Assembly: GCA_963662395.1 (NCBI GenBank)
Contig: OY759511.1
Location: 248,001 to 312,000, forward strand
DNA: 64,000 nt
Direction of reading: 5' to 3'
Origin: JAPOXR01 sp963662395
Lineage (GTDB): Bacteria; Pseudomonadota; Alphaproteobacteria; Rhodobacterales; Rhodobacteraceae
Part shown: positions 28,191 to 36,230 of the stretch, one piece after another
Position numbering within the stretch: position 1 is the stretch's first letter
Layout: every line of letters starts with the position of its first letter
Program-made: the position numbers and the translations under genes
The notes under the pieces: generated by a model
What the model saw: only the letters and a program-made list of their open reading frames with translations
What the model was told of the DNA's origin: nothing
Databases searched by the model: none

Positions 28191-28920
28191 TCTTTCATCC
28201 CGGCGGGTGCCGGCGTTCCTCGATCATCTCGAGGAGGCGCGGGGCTGCTCGGTGCAGACCCGCAATCCGCGGCTGTCGGCAATCCGCGCCCTTGCCCGAT
28301 TCGTGGCCAGTCGCCAGCCGGCCCGCCTGGAATGGGCCTCGGCCATCCGGGCCATTGCCACCAGGAAGGCAGCGCCCCAACCCGTGGGCCGGCTCGGCAA
28401 GGACAGGATGGAGGCACTCATGGAGGTTCCCGACCGGCAAACGGCAAGGGGCAGGATCGAGCACGCACTCCTGCTCTTCCTCCGGAATACCGGTGCCCGC
28501 GTCTCCGAGGCCACGGCGCTGACAGTCGGTGATCTCGAATTCGGCGGAGGCGGCGAGCGACATGGGCTTGCCTGCCTCCATGGCAAGGGCGGGAAACGGC
28601 GTCAATGTCCGCTCTGGCCGCGGACCGAAGCCGTGCTTGCCGAACTGGTGGCCGGTCGGGTTGGCGGTGATGGGGAAAATGCGGTCTTTCCGAGCCGCCA
28701 TCGCCAGCCCCATACCCGCCACGGCGTCTACCGGCTGGTGGAGCGCCGTGCTGCCCGGGTGCCGGCACTCGGCGGCAGGAGGACAACGCCGCACCAGCTT
28801 CGACATTCATGCGCCTGTCACCTCCTCGGGTCCGGTGCCCGCATCAATACCATCCGTGCCTGGCTCGGCCATGTCGGCATCGACACCACCAACATCCATG
28901 CCGGGACCGATCCGGGATGA
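28015..28920 (+). CDS. Tyrosine recombinase RitC-type, catalytic Tyr replaced by His
   Basis: Unbroken frame of 301 residues from ATG 28015 (MTNPENPAPWLRRFLAEH), with CGAGGGAGACG as ribosome-binding site. The N-terminal SAM-like core-binding domain is followed by the catalytic domain: LLLFLRNTGARVSEATALTVGDLEF (box I Arg), HGKGGKRRQCPLWP, TTPHQLRHSCACHLLGSG (HxxR) and IRAWLGHVGIDTTNIHAG. The last motif is normally TTNIYAE or similar; the Tyr codon is CAT (His), and the protein stops seven residues later (AGTDPG), shorter than relatives. Probably cannot form the covalent DNA intermediate. Confidence 0.85.
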   Translation: MTNPENPAPWLRRFLAEHIVTERGLARNTRPGYRDTFVLLVPFIGTRARKPPGRLTLDDLSSRRVPAFLDHLEEARGCSVQTRNPRLSAIRALARFVASRQPARLEWASAIRAIATRKAAPQPVGRLGKDRMEALMEVPDRQTARGRIEHALLLFLRNTGARVSEATALTVGDLEFGGGGERHGLACLHGKGGKRRQCPLWPRTEAVLAELVAGRVGGDGENAVFPSRHRQPHTRHGVYRLVERRAARVPALGGRRTTPHQLRHSCACHLLGSGARINTIRAWLGHVGIDTTNIHAGTDPG

Positions 28921-29026
28921 AGGCCAGGGCGATGGCGCTCACCGATGCCGCAGAGCCCGGACCGGATCGGCCATGGAAGGAGAAGAAGGGGCTGATGGCC
29001 TTCCTCGAAGCGTTCCGAGCGGACAG

Positions 29027-29210
29027 GATCATGTTGCGCAGGGCGGAGGGATTCCGGTCCCCGGATCCGGTCCTCCGCAACGCGCCCGCGCCCGCAGACC
29101 GGTCAGTGAACGCCGGTGGCGGTCAGGATATCATGTTGCGCAGAATCGTCCGAAGACACTGGCTGGTCCGGGCTTCGTGAGCCACCGCAACATGATCCGG
29201 AACGCAACAT
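29027..29210 (-). repeat. RIT terminal inverted repeat, right (184 bp)
   Basis: Exact inverted copy of 25618-25801. Perfect identity over 184 bp contrasts with the frameshifts inside the element and suggests recent origin or gene conversion between the arms. Confidence 0.92.
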
Positions 29211-29309
29211 CTGGAGCGAAGGCGGCGGGCACATGGCCTGCTGCCGGCCGGCGAGGACCGGCAGGGCGGTGTCCGCAGCGACGCCGACATTCCCGGAGCC
29301 GGAACGGCA

Positions 29310-30086
29310 GGACCCTCCGGCTGCGCGGGCAATGCGTCGAGGATGGTCCGGAAGCGGCACTCGAGCGCAAGGTCCGGGTGAGGCGGAAGCCGCGCCTTCC
29401 CGATGGCAGGGCAGAGGCGAAGCCGGAGATCGCCGGCGGGGTCTCCACGGAAACGGCAAGGCGGTCTCCGGGAGAGACAATCCCGAGCCCCGGCTGAAGA
29501 CAGGCAGGCATTCCACCGAAGGCGAATGCCGGTCTCCCGCGCCATGGAGGATGTGCTCGAAATCCATGGCCGTGAATACGGGGGCGATACCGTGCTCGTC
29601 CGGGCAGGCGAGACATCGAGGCCGGGACGAAGGAGACCCTGCACCCTGCCGGTGCGTCCCGGCCGGCCGGCGGGACGCGATTGCGAATACGGGCCGGGCG
29701 CCGCCGCCGACCGCCGCACCGGGAAGGGTCTTGCCGACACGTATCTCCCCGACCGGGACATCACCCGGGTGTCGGACGATCCGGACACGCGCAGGCTGCC
29801 CGCTCTCCACGGGACATTCGTGCCCGGGGAGGCGTCCCGCCTGGCCGGGAGGCTCGACATCCACCATGCTCCGAAGCATGGCAGCCGGTTGAACATGGCC
29901 AAGACCGCGACCGGCGTGCTGTCCCGGCAGTTCCTCGATCGCCGGATACCGGACCGGGAGACGCCGATGCGCGAGGTCGGCGCATGGGAGGCGCATCGAG
30001 GCGCGCCGGCCAAACCGGTGAACCGGCGGTTCAGGACCGGGAACGCACGGATCAGGCCGAATTCGCCGTATCCATCAATTCGATGA
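29310..30086 (+). pseudogene. IS630-family transposase remnant (copy A)
   Basis: Broken pieces in shifting frames match an IS630 transposase: VEDGPEAALERKVRVRRKPR (helix-turn-helix linker), SRAMEDVLEIHGREYGG (start of the DDE domain), and a long stretch of one frame with DIHHAPKHGSRLNMAK, GVLSRQFLDRRIPDRET and PNSPYPS. Relatives read HYTPKHGSWLNMAEIE, LSRQCLDRRIP and LKRLYPS. Several catalytic segments are unreadable, so the gene is dead. Confidence 0.7.
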
Positions 30087-30100
30087 TGTTCGGGTAGTAG

Positions 30101-31218
30101 GCACCAAATCTAGTTTCCTTTGGACAGAGTGGGCCAGACCGCTTTACAGTCCGGCGCGAACTCGTGGATCCCTGCTGAATGAAGCAGCGGAGTCGGTGCC
30201 GCCTTTTGTCCGCGACAAGATCGTACCGGCGATGATCGTCAGCGGCTCCTCCCCATCGGCAGTCATTCGGCGATGGCTTGACGAGACCGAGGCCCACGGA
30301 CTCGCCAAGGCCGCTGCTGAGGCCGCGATTTGCATCCAGAATGACACGCTTGCGTGGCTCGCGCTTGACCATGCGCGAGCCGACGCTCGCGAGGCAGCGC
30401 TCGCCCATCTTGCGAACATCCTGCCAGATCCGCTGCCGCAGCAGCTTCTGGAGCTGGCGTCAGATCCTGGTAGCCGGGTCCGGCGCAGCTTAGTCGGTAT
30501 CCTTGTGGATCGGCCCCATTCGGATCATCTGAGCGTGCTGCTCCGACTAATAGACGATAAGTGGTCGGATGCCGACTTGTAACACAGTGATCCGCCATCC
30601 TTATCTGATCGCGCGCGAGGCGATAAGCGGGCTCGCTGCCTACGGCAGCCTGTCGGATGAAATCGGGGGGAGTTGTTGTTTCGAGCCAAGTGCACGCATG
30701 ACCGCTCGCTGGGCATCGTCGCGCTCGACACTGCTGCGGAATGCTGCGGCCCGGCAATCCGCAAGAGGAACTGGGCCCTGTCTTGCCTTGATCCGCCCCG
30801 TTGGGTCCACGTCGACGCTATCGATGCCTTGAGCAAAGCGGACGTCGTTGAAAGCGACATTGTGGATTCGATCACCGCCAGGCTTCTATTGCGACTGACA
30901 CCGCCTCTGGCCGCTTCGGCTTGCGTTCTGCTTGCGACACACGGACGAGTCGACGCCGTGGTCGAGGCGATGGAGCGGATGGGGCAATCTACAAAGAGGC
31001 GTGCGCTGCTGTTGCTAGGCGTCAATTTCCTTGCCGACCGCGACCGAGACGCCGCTAACGGGCTGCTGGCGTTGCTCGGTTCAGATCACCCTGCACGGCA
31101 TCTGCCCGATCTGAAAGATGGCGAACAGTTGCCGAAGACCGTGCTCGACGATTTGGGGGACATCCATATTCGAAAAGTAGTCCAGCGCTGGTTTTACGAG
31201 AAAATCGCCAAGGATTGA
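30101..31218 (+). pseudogene. C-terminal fragment of a helical-repeat (HEAT-like) protein
   Basis: It starts at the right edge of IS630 copy A without a start codon (FLWTEWARPLYSPARTRG, then LLNEAAESVPPFVRDKI). Helical repeats follow: AAAEAAICIQNDTLAWLALDHARADAREAALAHLANILPD, SDPGSRVRRSLVGILVDR. A stop at 30580 is bypassed by changing frame (VIRHPYLIAREAISGLAAYGSLSDEI), then the first frame resumes as RAKCTHDRSLGIVALDTAAECCG and ends RKVVQRWFYEKIAKD at 31218. Two compensating shifts plus the missing 5' end mark a pseudogene. HEAT-like repeats are common in defence proteins, but no diagnostic domain is present; function unknown. Confidence 0.55.
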
Positions 31219-31373
31219 ATCCGTAGTTATCTGATCGGACGGAGTAAGTGTCACGCGACGACTGTCGTAGATGTCAGGTGATGGGTCAACGGGGATGAGC
31301 GGACATAACGTGACTATAAGAATCAATAGGCGTTTTGGCAAGTGTTCCAGTGTGCGGGCCAGTCAACCGATAG

Positions 31374-32588
31374 CTAATCAGGGCCTCGCGCAAGCAAACG
31401 AACAAGGAATCGTTCGTCTAGCTCGACCAGGTCGGGTTCGGTACCATTGTGCTCTTTCATACCCCTGACAATTTTCCGGGGAATCCCCATTCCCATATGT
31501 TCCAGATAGCGATAGTCGCGCATCATGTCCTTCAATAGCTGGTTTCGTGCAGACCGAGTTCCAGACCGCATTCGGTCTGGCGTTATGCCGTTGGACAGTC
31601 GGCCCGGTGATACGATTTCCAGTCGGTTGCTATAGACCGCTAACTCGACATCGGTGCTCGTGAGTAGGTAGTCGCGATGGATGAGGGCATTGACGATTCC
31701 CTCGCGAAGCGCGTCCGGAGGATAGACTGGACGCTCCACGCGCCTTCCGCCTCGCGCCTCGACGTCCAACCGCGTGTTGCGTTGCACAAAGTCAAGAGCC
31801 TGTTCGACAAGGCCATTTTCTACGAAATCGCCGCCTTGGCTCAGCAAGGGGGTCATGGGGCCGCGAAGTGCCGTACGTTCTTGCGCGTCGTAGTCCCGTT
31901 CCGATCCAGGATAGGAGACGGCGTCTATCCCCGCATGAGGCAGAAACCGGTTCGGCGTCGCGCCGAACAACAGCATGCCACCGACGGTTACGCCTTCATC
32001 GGTCATCACCTCGGTGTTGATGAGAAGTGACTGCCACGCGTCCTCATCTTCGGCGTCTGGCACATCCTGCTGGCGGATATCGCGGAAGTAGTTTCGCAGG
32101 CGCCTACGGTCTAGGTTCGCGAGCGTAGCGCCCGATACGGGCCGGAGTTCAGCCCGTACGGAACCTCTTTGCTGGAACAGACGTGCGAGTTCCTCCGGGC
32201 TTGCTTCCCGACTCTGCGTGCCGACACGTATCTGATACCTGTTGGCGTTGTTGTGCCAGAGCGCATGCACGTCGTAGCCGCGGGTTACGCGGACAATGGC
32301 AACGTCGTGATTGTCATTGATGCCGCGAACCATTTCGAAGAACGGAATGATCGCTGGTCTGATCTTGTCGCGGCATACATTCATCACCCATTCTTCGAGG
32401 TCACGGCGCATCAGACCCGTGATTGTTCCGTCGTCTTCTACGCCGAGCAGCACCATGCCGCCTTGAAAGTTCGAGAAAGCGGCAAGCTCCTTCGCGAGGT
32501 CCTGCGTGCTTAGATCGTCTCTCTTGAATTCCACCCCGGAATTTTCGCCGCTTGCAATGATTTCCAGCAATTCAGTGCGTGTCGTCAT
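31374..32588 (-). CDS. AlbA_2 (Schlafen-like) / GHKL ATPase domain protein
   Basis: Protein of 404 residues. Residues 10-120 form an AlbA_2 (Schlafen-type, putative nucleic-acid binding) domain: GENSGVEFKRDDLSTQDLAKELAAFSNFQGGMVLLGVEDDG. The C-terminal part is a RecG-associated GHKL ATPase-like domain, with N-box ALREGIVNALIHRDY and then YSNRLEIVSPGRLSNG and SARNQLLKDMM. It starts 3 bp after the stop of the large ATPase gene, so the two are surely co-translated. Proteins of this architecture often lie in accessory islands and are suspected of roles in RNA or DNA sensing; the exact function is unknown. Confidence 0.82.
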   Translation of the reverse strand: MTTRTELLEIIASGENSGVEFKRDDLSTQDLAKELAAFSNFQGGMVLLGVEDDGTITGLMRRDLEEWVMNVCRDKIRPAIIPFFEMVRGINDNHDVAIVRVTRGYDVHALWHNNANRYQIRVGTQSREASPEELARLFQQRGSVRAELRPVSGATLANLDRRRLRNYFRDIRQQDVPDAEDEDAWQSLLINTEVMTDEGVTVGGMLLFGATPNRFLPHAGIDAVSYPGSERDYDAQERTALRGPMTPLLSQGGDFVENGLVEQALDFVQRNTRLDVEARGGRRVERPVYPPDALREGIVNALIHRDYLLTSTDVELAVYSNRLEIVSPGRLSNGITPDRMRSGTRSARNQLLKDMMRDYRYLEHMGMGIPRKIVRGMKEHNGTEPDLVELDERFLVRLLARGPD

Positions 32589-32591
32589 GCC

Positions 32592-35288
32592 TCAGAACCC
32601 GTACTTCGAACGGCGCATCTCGAACGCGGCCTTGCCGCCTTCGAGGATTTCTTCGACCAGTTCGCGCACGGGTCTGGAGTCGATGGAGGCCATATGCTTC
32701 CGAGCGATCCGCGCCTGGCCCTCCTGGGCCTCGCCTGTCGCAGCGAGGCCGAGGATGAGTTCGGCATCGCCGAGGACCGGGATGTTGGCGTTGTGCGTCG
32801 AGAAAACGAACTGGCGGCGGCGCTTTTCCTGCCGCATGATCGGCACTACACCCTCGGTGATGAAGCGGTTGTCGAGATCGTCTTCAGGCTGATCGACGAC
32901 AAGCGGCGCTTCCGATTCAAGCAGGAGGAGCAACAGGACGGCCGTTGCCTTTTGTCCGGTCGAGAGCGCTTCCAGCGTCTGCCAATTGGCCGGTGCCCCG
33001 TCGGGAGCCGTGTTTAGCTCGATCTCCGTTGTGGCAGGCAATTCCAGTTCCTCGATGCGCATGAAGAGGTCCAGATCGGCTTGTGCGATTCGCTCGGCCG
33101 CCCCCGACGGCAGATTGTAGTGTTTCCTGAGCGCTTCTTTGCCTTCCCGGCACCGCTGCGCAAGTTCGGGCAGGGACAGCTGGTTATGTCCGCGCAGGCG
33201 CTCAAGCGCGGCGGCAAGATTGCCGCCGACCTCTCGTAGGAGTTGTTCGAGCGGGTCACGGTTTCCGGCCATCGTAACCCTGACCTGCACCCGATCGCGG
33301 AGCTTCCGGGAGACCCGCTTGGCTGCGGCCTCGACTTGCCTGTATTCGGTTGCCTTGATGTCTTCCCACTCTGCCAGAAGGTTGCGGCGCTGCGCCTCGT
33401 GCGATTCCAGATCGCGCCTGAGGCGTCCCATCTTGTCGTTCAGCGGGCGCAATTCTTCGATTTGCTCGCGAAGCTGAATGAACTCCGCACCGTCGATCTT
33501 CGACTGCTGGAGTTCGCGCAGGAGCTTTTCGTAGGTTTTTTCAATTACGGTCTTGCGCTCGTTCCAGCGCGATTTCGTCTCCGCGATGGCGTGATCGGCT
33601 TCGGCAAGAGCCTTGCCAAATTGTTCGCCGATTGTCGTCAATGTACCGTTCAGCGTTCCGAGGATTCCCTCAATCTCGGTAAGGATGTCGGCGTTCGGCA
33701 GCGCTTCAAGAGCCTTGCTCGAAACGAATGCTGTGTCGACGGGCAATCCCTCGGTGAGCTCATTGTGAAGGACACGGTATTGGTCAAGGCGTTCGTCCAA
33801 GTTGACGAACAGCCGTTCCTCACGAACGAGCAGGCTCTTTTCCTTTAGCCGCTCTTCGAGTCCGGACTGCTGGAATCGCTTTTGCGTCTCTTCGAGTCCC
33901 GGTAGCGCCGCAAGCCGCTCGTCAAGGCGCTGCTGTTCACGGCGTACATCCACGATCCGGCTGCGCGAACGCTCAAGTTCCAGATGTAGCTGTGATTTCC
34001 GTCCCGAATGGGTGGGGTCCCAGTCAACGAAGCGTTCCAGCAACAGCGTGAGTTTCTCGGGACTCTTCGTGAGTTCGGATATCTCGTGCTGCCCGAAGAC
34101 TTCCACGCCTGGCATCACGTCACGCGGCGACAGGGTCAGGACTTCCCCCGATTCGTCCTTCACGACGGGCGGATTTGGAACGGATCTCTCGATCGTATAG
34201 CAACGCGCCGTCGGCTTGTGTGATCGCACAAGAAGCGAGACCTTGGTGCCGGATTGCAGGACGTGACGGATCACGCCCTCGTGAGCCTTCTGCGCTTCTT
34301 CGCCTAGAGGGTCGAGACCGAGCGCATAGCGGATGCTTTCGATCATCGTCGATTTGCCGGTGCCCCGTCCGCCTACCAGCACATTCAGGTTTTCGTTGAA
34401 ATGCACGGCGGTGTCGCGAAGGAACCCGCCTTCCCAAGTCATCGCCAGGAACTCGGCATGGGGTTCGGGCTTCAGATCGCTTTGCAGACGGACCCGGGAG
34501 TCCGGGTCGAGAAACGCTTGCCGGAACGCTTCGACCGAGACGGTGGACATCTTGATGAAGCTGGAGGCAGCGTTCTTCTTCAGGTCTTCCGGGTCGCTGA
34601 CGTCCGATGCGTTCAGAATCGCGGGGGAGCAGTCGCGCTTGTGCTGGGCGTCCTTGTTTTGGAGGATGGACCTGATCCCGTCCGGCGTGCCACTCACTTG
34701 GCCTGGCAGGGCGCAGGCAAGCAGGTCGGGATGGGTCCAGACATTGACTCTGGATTGCCCCGAGAGCTTTCTCAGCAATCCGCCATCGGAAGCTACATGG
34801 GCGGCGATACACACTGCGCCCCAGTTCTTCGCGGCTTCAAGCAGTTCGATGGAATCCTTGCTGCCCGTCGGTGACGGTTGATCGGTGTCGTGAATGCCGC
34901 ACTCCCCGATGAATCGCTCCAGGACTTCGTCCTTGTCCGGATCGAACAGGCACAGGAAGTGAACACCGTCCTTCGTGACGGCTTCGAAACCGCTGAATGC
35001 ATGGAGATTTGCATTGCGCGCTGCGCGCACGAGGCATGCCGAATGCTTGACGCGGTAGTGATCCGTGACCGCGATTACCTCGATGCCGATTTCAATGCAG
35101 GTTTCGATGATCGCCGTGTTGTATTCGTCTTCCGACGTGAAGGTGGTCGCCCTCTTGTGCATCTCAAGATAGGCGAACGGATTGACCTGCAAGGCGCATC
35201 GGTAGAACCGGGCACCGTCCGGAAAATTGAGTGCGGCCTGCATGGGAGTCGAGAGCGCCCGCGCCCAGGTGGTCGCCTCTGTGGTCAT
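32592..35288 (-). CDS. PHP-domain / SMC-like ATPase (TrlF family)
   Basis: Protein of 898 residues. The N-terminal 230 residues are PHP phosphoesterase-like: EIGIEVIAVTDHYRVKH, AFSGFEAVTKDGVHFLCLF, CIAAHVASDGGLL; the classical HxH first motif is not evident. An ATPase follows: Walker A in NVLVGGRGTGKSTMIES (about residue 305), a coiled-coil middle (about 430-730, ELERSRSRIVDVRREQQRL), an ABC signature LSTGQKATAVLLLLL (about 772) and Walker B with LVVDQPEDDLDNRF (about 797), then FVFSTHNANIPVLGDAE. This is the SMC/RecN-type head. GGAGGA precedes ATG 35288. It lies between an RHH regulator and the AlbA_2-GHKL gene in one operon. Related PHP-SMC proteins are defence candidates; the effector would be the PHP domain. 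Confidence 0.82.
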   Translation of the reverse strand: MTTEATTWARALSTPMQAALNFPDGARFYRCALQVNPFAYLEMHKRATTFTSEDEYNTAIIETCIEIGIEVIAVTDHYRVKHSACLVRAARNANLHAFSGFEAVTKDGVHFLCLFDPDKDEVLERFIGECGIHDTDQPSPTGSKDSIELLEAAKNWGAVCIAAHVASDGGLLRKLSGQSRVNVWTHPDLLACALPGQVSGTPDGIRSILQNKDAQHKRDCSPAILNASDVSDPEDLKKNAASSFIKMSTVSVEAFRQAFLDPDSRVRLQSDLKPEPHAEFLAMTWEGGFLRDTAVHFNENLNVLVGGRGTGKSTMIESIRYALGLDPLGEEAQKAHEGVIRHVLQSGTKVSLLVRSHKPTARCYTIERSVPNPPVVKDESGEVLTLSPRDVMPGVEVFGQHEISELTKSPEKLTLLLERFVDWDPTHSGRKSQLHLELERSRSRIVDVRREQQRLDERLAALPGLEETQKRFQQSGLEERLKEKSLLVREERLFVNLDERLDQYRVLHNELTEGLPVDTAFVSSKALEALPNADILTEIEGILGTLNGTLTTIGEQFGKALAEADHAIAETKSRWNERKTVIEKTYEKLLRELQQSKIDGAEFIQLREQIEELRPLNDKMGRLRRDLESHEAQRRNLLAEWEDIKATEYRQVEAAAKRVSRKLRDRVQVRVTMAGNRDPLEQLLREVGGNLAAALERLRGHNQLSLPELAQRCREGKEALRKHYNLPSGAAERIAQADLDLFMRIEELELPATTEIELNTAPDGAPANWQTLEALSTGQKATAVLLLLLLESEAPLVVDQPEDDLDNRFITEGVVPIMRQEKRRRQFVFSTHNANIPVLGDAELILGLAATGEAQEGQARIARKHMASIDSRPVRELVEEILEGGKAAFEMRRSKYGF

Positions 35289-35322
35289 CGGCGATCCTCC
35301 GTCATCCGTACCGTGTCAAGCC

Positions 35323-35493
35323 TCATTCCTGCTCCGATCGTTCTTGCTGTTCGGCGACGTATCGCTCGACAGCGTCCCGCACAACCCAGGCCAGGGACAC
35401 CTTCTTCTGCCTGGCGAGCTGTTCCAGAACCCCGTAGATGTCTGGTGGAAAGCTGATCGATGCACGAACGGATGCCGCCCCCTCGGGTTTCAT
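35323..35493 (-). CDS. Small ribbon-helix-helix (CopG-type) regulator
   Basis: From ATG 35493 this gives 56 residues: an N-terminal strand (ASVRASISFPPDIYGVLEQLA) and two helices (KKVSLAWVVRDAVERYVAEQQ), the RHH fold. The longer frame to 35538 adds a basic stretch without support. It is 34 bp upstream of the PHP-SMC gene on the same strand and probably represses the operon by binding the inverted repeat at 35548-35574. RHH proteins also serve as antitoxins, but no toxin partner of usual size is seen. Confidence 0.72.
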   Translation of the reverse strand: MKPEGAASVRASISFPPDIYGVLEQLARQKKVSLAWVVRDAVERYVAEQQERSEQE

Positions 35494-35547
35494 GCTTTGC
35501 CTGTCTCCCCTACGTCGGCCTACTGCATTGCGGCCCAAGACACAGTA

Positions 35548-35574
35548 TTCACCACATTACACCATGGTGGTGAA
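35548..35574. promoter_or_regulatory. Inverted repeat, probable operator of the RHH operon
   Basis: TTCACCAC (35548-35555) and GTGGTGAA (35567-35574) are perfect inverted copies, and an inner CACCATGGTG palindrome (35560-35569) sits between them. The site is 55 bp upstream of the RHH start, the usual place for autoregulation by RHH proteins, which bind short inverted or tandem repeats. Confidence 0.6.
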
Positions 35575-35582
35575 GAATGGTA

Positions 35583-36000
35583 GGCCCCGAAAAGGGTTGC
35601 TGGCCGCGCGTCAGGACAAGCCAGAAACTGGCTCTACGCGCGCCTTCGGCGCTTTCAGAGTCCCTCATGCTGCTCGTCCGGTTCTGGGTGCCGACGGACG
35701 CCGGACGAGGGCTGCAAGATGAAACCCTGGTCGAAACGTAGCGGCGCGAATTGGTCGCGACTCTGCCGCGTCCGGACCGACGCCGGGAGAAGACATGCGG
35801 TTCGCCCGCAGGGATTGCGAATGCCGCGCTGGAAAGGCCGGGTGCTTGGAACGATGTCCATCATGGAGTATGTCTGAGAACGAGGCAGACCCCGAGAAAG
35901 CAAATACGGAGGTAATCGATCCGTGGCCCGGGATTTGACGCGGTGGGTAATGTAAGCGACGCGGAACGGGGGGGGGCTGGACGTTCTCAATTGTTACGCA
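35583..36000 (+). ncRNA. Possible group II intron 5' (ribozyme) fragment
   Basis: No gene is seen between the RHH operon and the IS21-type element. The stretch contains strong stems: GCGCGT(35606)/ACGCGC(35636) enclosing AGCCAG-aaa-CTGGCT, and CTCGTCCGG/CCGGACGAG around 35675-35710. It continues with GATGAAACCCTGGTCGAAACG, AAGGCCGGGTGCTTGGAACG and GAACGAGGCAGACCCCGAGA, which resemble domain I of bacterial group II introns as I remember them. No reverse transcriptase frame and no domain V follow, so it would be a truncated remnant. Identification is tentative. Confidence 0.35.
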
Positions 36001-36100
36001 GTCGTCAACGCCACAGGGACGTGGCTGTCATTCCGGTTGGCTGCGGGTTTCCGTAGTGGGCAAAAAGCCTCGAATCTCTGAATCTCGAGACAACCGTTTC

Positions 36101-36108
36101 GGCCAAGC
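36101..36108. repeat. IS21-type target duplication, left
   Basis: GGCCAAGC, repeated exactly at 39498-39505 directly after the right end of the element. Confidence 0.88.
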
Positions 36109-36230
36109 TGTTAATCCACCTGCAATATTGACCCACTTCGGGAAGAATCCTCTTCCAAAATTGACCCACCTTCCCGGAAGCAGATCGTTCATTCCTGCGA
36201 CCGTTTTACGGATTGCGGGAGAATCAGAGG

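Larger units (their letters stand above)
25613..29212. mobile_element. RIT element (three tyrosine recombinase genes)
   Basis: A 3600-bp insert in IS630 copy A. The empty site is preserved in copy B (ATCGAAGGAGCGAAGG), which defines the ends: GGA occurs on both sides (25610-25612, 29213-29215). It carries three consecutive recombinase genes of the RitA, RitB, RitC type with an ATGA overlap between the first two, framed by perfect 184-bp inverted repeats. This is the layout of recombinase-in-trio elements. All three proteins appear to lack the catalytic tyrosine and two are frameshifted, so this copy is probably immobile. Confidence 0.88.
25320..30100. mobile_element. IS630-type element copy A, decayed, interrupted by a RIT element
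   Basis: The outer sequence (25320-25612 plus 29213-30100) is nearly identical to copy B at 40715-43703 in the same orientation. Imperfect inverted ends are CTGCCACCCC...GAACTGATG (left) and the complement of the right end, CTACTACCCG...GAATTGATG. The right part encodes a broken IS630 transposase. A 3.6-kb RIT element sits at 25613-29212; copy B shows the uninterrupted site. No TA duplication is visible at the outer ends. The left end abuts the pxpB remnant and the right end abuts the HEAT gene fragment. Confidence 0.75.

Noticed and set aside
25618..29210. Repeated GCGCAACATGAT units considered as a CRISPR or iteron array
   Set aside because: Only four units per arm, in both orientations and with unequal spacing, inside terminal repeats of a recombinase element; they fit recombinase binding sites better.
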